Below, in pieces: positions 1 to 6,897 of a stretch of DNA of 6,897 nt. The notes beneath the pieces were generated by a model, which saw only the letters and a list, made by a program, of their open reading frames with translations, searched no databases and was not told where the DNA came from. This DNA is from an uncultured Actinomycetes bacterium (GTDB taxonomy: Bacteria > Actinomycetota > Thermoleophilia > Solirubrobacterales > 70-9): NCBI GenBank assembly GCA_946479725.1, contig CAMLHB010000126.1:1-6897 (forward strand). The letters are read 5' to 3'. Every line of letters starts with the position of its first letter. Positions within the stretch are counted from its first letter, which is position 1. Made by a program: the position numbers and the translations under genes.

Positions 1-1
1 G

Positions 2-3016
<3,015 letters not shown>

Positions 3017-3196
3017 CTAATCGCTCGGCTTCTCGCCGATGATGAAGTCGGTTTTGGAGGAGTCGTCGAACTTCACCCAGCAGTGGTCGGGGGAGACGTC
3101 GGCGACCTCGATGAGGGCCTCTTCGATGCGCCTGGCGATCTCCGCCTTCTGCTCGTCGGAGCGGCCCTCGTACCAGTGGACGTGAACGAACGGCAT
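3017..3196 (-). CDS. 4-oxalocrotonate tautomerase-like small protein
   Basis: A 59-residue protein of the tautomerase superfamily, whose members use the N-terminal proline, exposed after Met removal, as general base in keto-enol tautomerisation and usually assemble as hexamers or similar oligomers. It begins MPFVHVHWYEGRSDEQK, and the EGRSDEQK block is the same as I recall for classical 4-OT, including the position equivalent to Arg11. The second catalytic arginine of 4-OT (Arg39) is not obvious: the matching stretch reads HCWVKFDD. The C-terminal FGIGG-type turn appears as FIIGEK. The substrate is therefore unknown. The start is fixed by the Met-Pro requirement; longer in-frame starts would run into trxA. 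It lies 17 nt downstream of trxA and has no Shine-Dalgarno, so it is probably co-transcribed and translationally coupled. Its TAG stop touches the ileS stop on the other strand. Confidence 0.9.
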   Translation of the reverse strand: MPFVHVHWYEGRSDEQKAEIARRIEEALIEVADVSPDHCWVKFDDSSKTDFIIGEKPSD

Positions 3197-3213
3197 GAGG
3201 AGGCGCCGGCCGG

Positions 3214-3540
3214 TTAGGCGAGCGCCGGCTCCAGCTCGGCCTCGAGGCGCCGCTTCGGCATCGCCCCGACAACTTTCTTGGCGATCGCGCCGTCCTTGAA
3301 GAGGATCATCGTCGGGATCGAGAGGACTTCGTAGTTGGCCGCCGTCTGCTGGTTCTCGTCGACGTTGATCGAGACGATCTTGAGGTCGTCGCGCTCGGCG
3401 TCGATCTCCTCGAGGACCGGGTGGACGACGCGGCACGGACCGCACCAGGGTGCCCAGAAGTCGACCAGGACAGGGCCCTCGGCGTCGAGCACGTCAGCTT
3501 TGAAGGTGGCGTCGGTTACGTCCGTCAATTTGCCAGTCAC
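3214..3540 (-). CDS. trxA: Thioredoxin
   Basis: Cytoplasmic thiol-disulfide oxidoreductase of 108 residues, the normal length for bacterial Trx1. The active site WCGPC is at residues 32-36, inside VLVDFWAPWCGPCRVVHPVL; the cis-proline loop SIPT has its Pro at residue 76; FKDG follows at 81-84. No Cys lies outside the active site. The GTG start at 3540 was chosen because it gives canonical length and has GGGAG (3552-3548) seven bases upstream. The frame stays open upstream to 3600, but that extension has no family similarity. It is first in a two-gene unit with the tautomerase and is divergent from polX. A TATACT box at 3593-3588 would give a leader of about 40 nt. Whether this is the organism's main thioredoxin cannot be told from the window. 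Confidence 0.96.
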   Translation of the reverse strand: MTGKLTDVTDATFKADVLDAEGPVLVDFWAPWCGPCRVVHPVLEEIDAERDDLKIVSINVDENQQTAANYEVLSIPTMILFKDGAIAKKVVGAMPKRRLEAELEPALA

Positions 3541-3547
3541 GTTCGGT

Positions 3548-3552
3548 CTCCC
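3548..3552 (-). promoter_or_regulatory. Shine-Dalgarno of trxA (decides GTG start)
   Basis: On the minus strand GGGAG stands seven bases before the GTG at 3540-3538. It supports this GTG over the in-frame ATG at 3600, which would add 20 residues not found in thioredoxins. Confidence 0.7.
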
Positions 3553-3576
3553 GGTTGCGGTTTCGTCTTCAGTCCA

Positions 3577-3593
3577 ATACTTCAGAAAGTATA
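3577..3593 (-). promoter_or_regulatory. Candidate trxA -10 box within a 6-4-6 inverted repeat
   Basis: The 127-bp divergent spacer between trxA and polX holds ATACTT-N4-AAGTAT (3577-3592), a perfect inverted repeat and the most AT-rich spot in the spacer. Read on the minus strand it includes TATACT (3593-3588), a good -10 match about 48 bases before the trxA GTG. The -35 at the expected distance (TTTCCG) is poor. The symmetry could be an operator acting on both genes. I see no convincing -10/-35 pair for polX. Confidence 0.4.
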
Positions 3594-3667
3594 GCGACAC
3601 TGGTCAAGGTCGGAAAAGGGCGTCCGCTCTCCCTACCCGTCTGCGCCGCGATGGTATTCCTTGGCAG

Positions 3668-5398
3668 GTGACGAATGCGGAGATCGCCGCCGCCCTGGAA
3701 GAGCTGGGCATCCTCTACGAGCTCGACGGGGCGGTCAAATACCGGGTGCTCGCCTACAGCACCGCCGCCAAGGCGATCCGCGAGAGCCCGGTCTCGGTCG
3801 CCGAGCTGGCGGCACGGGGGGAGGCGACGAAGGTGCCCGGCGTCGGCAAGACCCTGGCGGAAAAGATCGACGCGCTGATCGAGACCGGCGAGATCCCCGC
3901 CGCGGTGAAGCTGAAGGCGAAGTTCCCGCCCACCCTGATCGAGGTCACCCGCGTCCCCAGCGTGGGCCCGAAAACCGCTCGCCGCCTCTTCGAGGAGCTG
4001 GAGATCTCCTCGATGGAGGACCTGAAATCCGCGGGTGAGGCGGAAAGGATCCGTGACGTCAAAGGGCTCGGCCCGAAGGCCGAGGAGAACATCCTCGCGG
4101 CGCTCGAGCGGCTCGGCGAGCCCGGTGAGGGACCCGGCCGGCTGCTGCTCTCGAAGGTGAAGCCGATCGCCGAGGAGCTGGCCGCGGCGCTGCGCGAGCA
4201 CCCGGCCGCCAACCGGGTCGAGGTGGCCGGCTCGGTCCGCCGCTGGGGCGAGACCTGCAAGGACATCGACCTGATCGCCACCGCCGAGGAGCCGGCGGGC
4301 GTGGCCGAGCACCTCGCCACCCACCCGCTGATCGCCGCCGCGGGCAAGCCCGGCCCGAACGGCGTCCACGCCCAGACCCACAACGGCATCTCGGTCGACC
4401 TGCGGATCGTCCCTCCGGCCGCCTTCGGCAACCTGCTCCAGCACTTCACCGGCTCCCAGGCCCACAACGTGCAGCTGCGCGAAGAGGCGGTCGCCCGCGG
4501 CCTCTCGGTCTCCGAGCACGGGATCACCGAGACCGAGAGCGGCGACGTCCAGACCTGCGCCACCGAGAAGGAGGTCTACGAGCGCCTCGGCTACTCCTAT
4601 ATCGAGCCGGAGCTGCGCGAGGGCCGCGGCGAGCTGAAGGCGGCGCGCGAAGGCAAGCTCCCCGACCTGATCGAGATCGGGGACATCAAGGGCGACCTCC
4701 ACTCCCACACCACCCTCTCCGACGGCCGCAACAGCGTCGAGGAGATGGCCGAGGCGGCGCGCGACCGCGGCTACGCCTACCTGGCGATCACCGACCACTC
4801 CGCCAGCCACGGCTTCGGCGACCACGTCACCGCCGAGCGGCTGTGGGAGCGGATCGAGGAGGTGAAAGCCTGGAACGAGGGCTACGGGAAGAAGGACTTC
4901 CGCCTCCTCTCCGGCTCGGAGATCAACATCGGCCTCGACGGCTCCCTCGACTACCCCGACGACCTCGTCGCCGCCCTCGACTGGGTCGTCGCTTCGGTCC
5001 ACACCTCCTTCAACGTCTCCGAGAAGCAGATGACCGAGCGCGTCGTCACCGCGATCGAAAACCCGGACGTCGACTGCATCGGCCACCTCACCGGCCGCCT
5101 GATCGGCCGCCGCGAGCCCTACGGGATCGACGTCGAGGCGGTCGCCGAGGCCGCGGCCCGAACCGGCACGATGATCGAGATCAACGGCAACCCCAACCGC
5201 CGCGACCTCTCCGACCTCCACGCCCGTCTCGCCGTCGAGGCCGGCGTCAAGATCGTCCTCAACACCGACGCCCACGGCGTCGACACCCTCGACAACATGG
5301 CCTATGCCGTCGCCACCGCCCGTCGCGCCTGGCTAACCGCCGCCGACGTGGCGAACACGCGTGCGTGGGCCCAGTTCAAAAAGCTGAGGAAGAAATGA
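3668..5398 (+). CDS. polX: DNA polymerase X family with C-terminal PHP domain (PolX)
   Basis: Bacterial family X polymerase, 576 residues, close to the usual 570-575. It fills short gaps in base-excision and break repair, and its PHP domain supplies Mn-dependent 3'-5' exonuclease or end-cleaning activity. Domains in order: 8-kDa helix-hairpin-helix region (VPGVGKTLAEKI at 56-67, VPSVGPKTARRL at 96-107, VKGLGPKAEENI at 131-142); nucleotidyltransferase palm with GSVRR (188-192), the catalytic pair D199/D201 in KDIDLI, and the third Asp D244 in ISVDLR; GSQAHNV at 262-268; PHP domain from about 340. Likely PHP metal ligands all appear present: H345, H347, D352, H377, E418, H445, H473, D534 and H536 (HSH, SDG, TDH, SEIN, SVH, IGH, NTDAH). 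The GTG start is chosen for family length; no Shine-Dalgarno precedes it, and the frame is open further upstream across the trxA antisense region without homology. Convergent with the 5452-6092 module. Confidence 0.96.
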   Translation: MTNAEIAAALEELGILYELDGAVKYRVLAYSTAAKAIRESPVSVAELAARGEATKVPGVGKTLAEKIDALIETGEIPAAVKLKAKFPPTLIEVTRVPSVGPKTARRLFEELEISSMEDLKSAGEAERIRDVKGLGPKAEENILAALERLGEPGEGPGRLLLSKVKPIAEELAAALREHPAANRVEVAGSVRRWGETCKDIDLIATAEEPAGVAEHLATHPLIAAAGKPGPNGVHAQTHNGISVDLRIVPPAAFGNLLQHFTGSQAHNVQLREEAVARGLSVSEHGITETESGDVQTCATEKEVYERLGYSYIEPELREGRGELKAAREGKLPDLIEIGDIKGDLHSHTTLSDGRNSVEEMAEAARDRGYAYLAITDHSASHGFGDHVTAERLWERIEEVKAWNEGYGKKDFRLLSGSEINIGLDGSLDYPDDLVAALDWVVASVHTSFNVSEKQMTERVVTAIENPDVDCIGHLTGRLIGRREPYGIDVEAVAEAAARTGTMIEINGNPNRRDLSDLHARLAVEAGVKIVLNTDAHGVDTLDNMAYAVATARRAWLTAADVANTRAWAQFKKLRKK

Positions 5399-5446
5399 GT
5401 GCGCCGGTCATTTGTTCCGCATAGCGGTGCAAATGACCGGCGCACT
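5398..5446. terminator. Strong 17-bp hairpin between convergent genes, putative bidirectional terminator
   Basis: Arms 5398-5414 and 5430-5446 are perfect 17-base complements around a 15-base loop. The loop itself can pair CCGC (5417-5420) with GCGG (5424-5427). The hairpin begins on the last base of the polX TGA and ends five bases before the stop of the gene on the other strand, the ideal place for a shared terminator. There is no T-run on the plus side. On the minus side the following stretch (TCATTTCTTCCTCAG) is moderately T-rich, so it should serve the minus-strand operon better. Its size and perfect pairing would also fit a REP-like palindromic element. Confidence 0.6.
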
Positions 5447-5451
5447 TCTGG

Positions 5452-5631
5452 TCAAACGAAGCGAAGCAGCGCAGAAAGAAGCGAGGGGGATGCGCTACTT
5501 GCAACGGCTATCGAGACGGCGAGGCTGAGTAGGAACTTGCAGACTCGGGTCAACCGTTTGTCGCGCAACCTTTCGCGCCGCTCCTCGATGGCGAACTCCT
5601 GATCGGTCGAGAGCTTGGAAATCCGGGTCAT
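5452..5631 (-). CDS. Small single-pass membrane protein, second gene of the RHH/Mrr_N module
   Basis: A 59-residue protein with no family that I recognise. Residues 1-31 are charged and probably helical (STDQEFAIEERRERLRDKR, with dense Glu/Arg). Residues 32-57 are hydrophobic (KFLLSLAVSIAVASS then SPSLLSALLRFV) and fit one membrane span or a strongly amphipathic membrane-binding helix. The basic residues just before the span suggest the N-terminus stays inside. The ATG at 5631 is two bases after the stop of the upstream gene and has the purine run AGGAGGAAGG (5650-5641) in front, so it should be co-translated with its partner. A longer reading upstream of this ATG overlaps the partner's coding sequence and is discounted. 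Size, position and membrane character resemble small toxins of toxin-antitoxin pairs, but nothing in the sequence proves this; it could also be a non-functional remnant. Confidence 0.6.
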   Translation of the reverse strand: MTRISKLSTDQEFAIEERRERLRDKRLTRVCKFLLSLAVSIAVASSASPSLLSALLRFV

Positions 5632-5633
5632 GC

Positions 5634-6092
5634 TCAGCCGCCTTCCTCCTCGAGGAAGCGTTCGCCCTTCTCGGTGATCTCCCAGATCCCGCGCGGCGAT
5701 TGACTGCTCACCAAGCCGAGTTCCTTCATGCGAAGGCGTGCGAAGCGGGCGCGATTTCGCCACCTGACCTCTCCCATCTTGAGCACGTCGCGATCCCGCG
5801 GTTTCAGGCGCCCGGCGATCCTGCCTTCGAGGGTGTCGATCACCTTGCTGCCTTGGGCTCTGCCCCCTGATTCGGACAGGATCTGCAAGATCGGAAGCCA
5901 GTACTCCCCCTCTGGAAGTAGCTCTCCCTCCTTAGGAGCCGAGGAGGTTGGCAATTTGAGTTTATCTTGGCCGCTAGTGGCGTCGTAGTGATCAAGCAGT
6001 CGCGTAATTATGGTGTCGGCCGTATCGTCAAAGCTTTCAACAAGGTCCACCAAGCGGCGGTTGGTCTCCCTGGAGATTTCAACTCTTGCCAT
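5634..6092 (-). CDS. Ribbon-helix-helix-like plus Mrr_N-type winged-helix DNA-binding protein
   Basis: A 152-residue predicted DNA-binding protein. Residues 2-37 (VEISRETNRRLVDLVESF, then DTADTIITRLLDHYD) have the strand-helix-helix pattern of ribbon-helix-helix proteins such as antitoxin-type repressors. A polar linker covers about 38-60. Residues 62-148 (EYWLPILQILSESGG, EVRWRNRARFARLRMKELGLV, SPRGIWEITEKGERFL) match the winged-helix domain found at the N-terminus of Mrr restriction enzymes (Mrr_N family), ending in a typical wing. The PD-(D/E)XK nuclease that follows in Mrr is absent, so this should bind DNA without cutting it. The gene has its own promoter with an overlapping palindrome, and its ATG sits where transcription should begin, so the mRNA is probably leaderless. 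Codons are visibly less GC-biased in the N-terminal half than in the neighbours, which suggests later arrival. Likely role: autorepressor or antitoxin for the 59-residue partner. Confidence 0.85.
   Translation of the reverse strand: MARVEISRETNRRLVDLVESFDDTADTIITRLLDHYDATSGQDKLKLPTSSAPKEGELLPEGEYWLPILQILSESGGRAQGSKVIDTLEGRIAGRLKPRDRDVLKMGEVRWRNRARFARLRMKELGLVSSQSPRGIWEITEKGERFLEEEGG
5641..5650 (-). promoter_or_regulatory. Purine-rich ribosome binding site for the 59-residue membrane protein
   Basis: AGGAGGAAGG on the minus strand ends nine bases before the ATG at 5631 and is embedded in the last codons (EEEGG) of the upstream gene. It is the strongest Shine-Dalgarno-like sequence I found in the window, and it supports the short start and coupled translation of the second gene. 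Confidence 0.6.
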
Positions 6093-6112
6093 ATCTTAAG
6101 TATAGCACTTAA
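6093..6112 (-). promoter_or_regulatory. Extended -10, leaderless promoter overlapped by a palindromic operator
   Basis: On the minus strand TGC-TATACT (6107-6099) is an extended -10 element. The six bases TAAGAT separate it from the ATG at 6092, which puts the expected transcription start on the A of the start codon. A perfect palindrome TTAAGT-N5-ACTTAA (6096-6112) covers the -10 box, as expected for a repressor that blocks RNA polymerase. No good -35 is visible, which the extended -10 could make up for. The site fills the 26-base gap behind the upstream membrane-protein gene. Confidence 0.65.
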
Positions 6113-6118
6113 TCAGGT

Positions 6119-6634
6119 TTATCCTTGAGGCAGAGGACCCCCCCGCAATCCGGGCGTCCGTACAAGCTCAATTCGTCTGAACGCCGGGGTGGGGACGACG
6201 TAGAACTTGACGCCGTCGCGCTGCTCGATTGCCAGGACCGCGGCCTCGCGGGTGTGCCAGGCGAGGGAGACGATCAGGGCGTAGCCGGCGCCGACGGCGG
6301 CGACGCCGGGGAAGAAGATGCCGAGGGCGCCGGCGGCCAGCGCCGTGAAGGCGATCGGCCAGAGGCGGGTGAAGGCGATCCGGGTCGGGCTCTGCTCCGG
6401 CAGCGAGGTCGCCGTCCTGGCCCGGGCGAGGGCGTCGCGGACGTCCTCGGCGGCGCGGTGGGGGCGGCCCAGGTAGACGCCGATCGCCAGCGCCACCAGC
6501 CACCAGCCGGCGGCGATCAGGGCGATCGTCGTCTCGCCGTCGCGGTTGGCGGCGAGCGCCGCGATCGCCCCGAGCGCGGTCGCCTCGGCGGCGGTGATGA
6601 AGACGCTGGCGCGGAGCAGGTCGGTGTAGGTCAT
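6119..6634 (-). CDS. Hypothetical integral membrane protein, about four transmembrane helices
   Basis: A 171-residue protein that I do not recognise as a named family. Hydrophobic stretches lie at about 6-29 (LLRASVFITAAEATALGAIA), 35-56 (TTIALIAAGWWLVALAIGVY) and 91-126 (LWPIAFTALAAGALGIFF, then VAAVGAGYALIVSLAW, probably two spans). Between helices 2 and 3 is a cytoplasm-type loop rich in Arg (RPHRAAEDVRDALARARTATS). The C-terminal 45 residues are soluble, with a KFYVVPTP segment. The ATG at 6634 is four bases after the otsB stop, with only a weak and distant G-rich stretch upstream, so translation is probably coupled to otsB. A run of seven G near the 3' end (6144-6138) would change only the last few residues if it slipped. 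No catalytic motif is seen; a role linked to trehalose metabolism rests on position alone. Confidence 0.85.
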   Translation of the reverse strand: MTYTDLLRASVFITAAEATALGAIAALAANRDGETTIALIAAGWWLVALAIGVYLGRPHRAAEDVRDALARARTATSLPEQSPTRIAFTRLWPIAFTALAAGALGIFFPGVAAVGAGYALIVSLAWHTREAAVLAIEQRDGVKFYVVPTPAFRRIELVRTPGLRGGPLPQG

Positions 6635-6638
6635 CGTC

Positions 6639-6896
6639 TCAGGCCGTCGCCCCCGGCTCCGCCAGCCACTCGAGGATCGCCAGCCACCCCTCGAGGCCGG
6701 CGACGGTGACGTCGGACTCCTCGCCCAGCTCGGCCGGCGCCTCAGCCGACATCACGCCGACGCAGACGGCGGCGCTCAGCCGCCCCTCCTCCTGCAGCTG
6801 GCGCAGCCGCCGAAAGGCGTCGAGGTCGGTGCGGTCGTCGCCCGCGTAGGTGGCCCGGTCGAGCCGCTCGTCGGCCAGCAGGGAGGCCACCGCGCC
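6639..6896 (-). CDS. otsB: Trehalose-6-phosphate phosphatase, C-terminal part (truncated by window edge)
   Basis: The last 85 residues of a HAD-superfamily phosphatase that converts trehalose 6-phosphate to trehalose, the second step of the OtsA/OtsB route, in the cytoplasm. The diagnostic piece is YAGDDRTDLDAF, the HAD motif with paired Asp that holds Mg, as in OtsB (GDDxTDxDAF). It is followed by a short cap-like tail (VCVGVMSAEAPAELGEESDVTVAGLEGWLAILEWL) in the usual OtsB order. The reading frame runs off the window end; the GTG at 6890 is internal and not the start, because the preceding in-frame codons continue the domain. The nucleophile motif DxDxT is outside the window. The partner otsA is not visible. 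The gene leads into the membrane-protein gene with a 4-base gap. Confidence 0.9.
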   Translation of the reverse strand, partial: GAVASLLADERLDRATYAGDDRTDLDAFRRLRQLQEEGRLSAAVCVGVMSAEAPAELGEESDVTVAGLEGWLAILEWLAEPGATA

Positions 6897-6897
6897 G

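Noticed and set aside
3025..3039. Small hairpin TCGGC-N5-GCCGA just after the ileS stop
   Set aside because: A 5-bp stem inside the tautomerase coding sequence with no T-run; too weak to call a terminator in GC-rich DNA.
3634..3660. SigR-like site on the minus strand upstream of trxA (GGAAT-N19-GTA)
   Set aside because: GGAAT at 3660-3656 is exact, but the downstream element is GTA and not GTT, it lies about 95 bases or more before the trxA GTG, and the spacer has a competing TATACT box. A chance match is more likely, although thiol-stress control of trxA is known in Streptomyces.
3335..3667. N-terminal extension of polX from an in-frame ATG at 3335
   Set aside because: The added 111 residues run antisense through trxA and show no polymerase similarity; starting at GTG 3668 gives the family's usual length.
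3569..5275. A 568-codon open frame on the minus strand opposite polX
   Set aside because: Its translation is a Gly/Val/Asp/Leu-rich pattern typical of the reverse strand of a high-GC gene, with no domain motif, and it lies entirely over polX, whose catalytic motifs are intact.
5632..5763. Longer version of the 59-residue membrane protein, starting at 5763
   Set aside because: The extra 44 codons overlap the Mrr_N domain in another frame and have shadow-like composition, while the ATG at 5631 has a ribosome binding site and a 2-base gap.
6138..6144. Run of seven C (G on the coding strand) as a phase-variation tract
   Set aside because: It lies in the last few codons of the membrane-protein gene, so slippage would change only the tail; no switch effect is expected.
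6125..6709. A 194-codon plus-strand open frame over otsB and the membrane-protein gene
   Set aside because: Gly/Asp/Glu/Arg-rich shadow translation with no motif; the opposite strand carries clear transmembrane helices and the OtsB motif GDDRTDLDAF.

Overview
This is a 6.9-kb, very GC-rich window from what is most likely an actinobacterial chromosome of the class Thermoleophilia (Solirubrobacterales-like). The inference rests on strong C-ending codon bias, GTG starts, a type-2 (eukaryote-like) isoleucyl-tRNA synthetase as the ileS gene seen, a bacterial PolX with PHP domain, and trehalose-phosphate phosphatase. No rRNA, tRNA, CRISPR array, transposase or integrase is visible.

Layout. (1) 2-3016 (+): ileS, lacking only its N-terminal end at the window edge. 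It carries a GSHH version of the class I HIGH motif and, in the linker before the anticodon-binding domain, an in-frame palindrome written in codons unlike the rest of the gene. (2) 3017-3540 (-): a two-gene unit, trxA (thioredoxin) followed by a 59-residue 4-oxalocrotonate tautomerase-like protein, whose stop codon abuts the ileS stop with no base between them. (3) 3541-3667: a divergent intergenic region with a trxA Shine-Dalgarno, a TATACT -10-like box and a small inverted repeat. (4) 3668-5398 (+): polX, a complete DNA polymerase/3'-5' exonuclease with all expected catalytic and PHP metal ligands. (5) 5398-5446: a strong 17-bp hairpin between convergent genes. (6) 5452-6092 (-): a compact two-gene module. 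Its first gene encodes a protein that reads as an N-terminal ribbon-helix-helix segment joined to an Mrr_N-type winged helix. Two bases downstream lies a 59-residue single-pass membrane protein. The module has its own AT-rich extended -10 promoter, overlapped by a perfect palindrome and placed so that the mRNA should be leaderless. (7) 6119-6897 (-): a four-helix membrane protein of unknown function, four bases downstream of the C-terminal end of otsB.

How the genes work together. ileS, trxA, polX and otsB are housekeeping or stress genes (translation, thiol redox, gap repair, trehalose synthesis). The most system-like element is the RHH/Mrr_N plus small membrane protein pair at 5452-6092. 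Its order (DNA-binding protein first), 2-nt spacing, own promoter and overlapping operator-like palindrome have the layout of an autoregulated toxin-antitoxin or defence-type operon. That function is inferred and not shown by sequence. The other points worth following are the ileS GXHH motif, which established work links to mupirocin hyper-resistance, and the palindrome inside ileS, which looks like a coding-sequence-inserted palindromic element.
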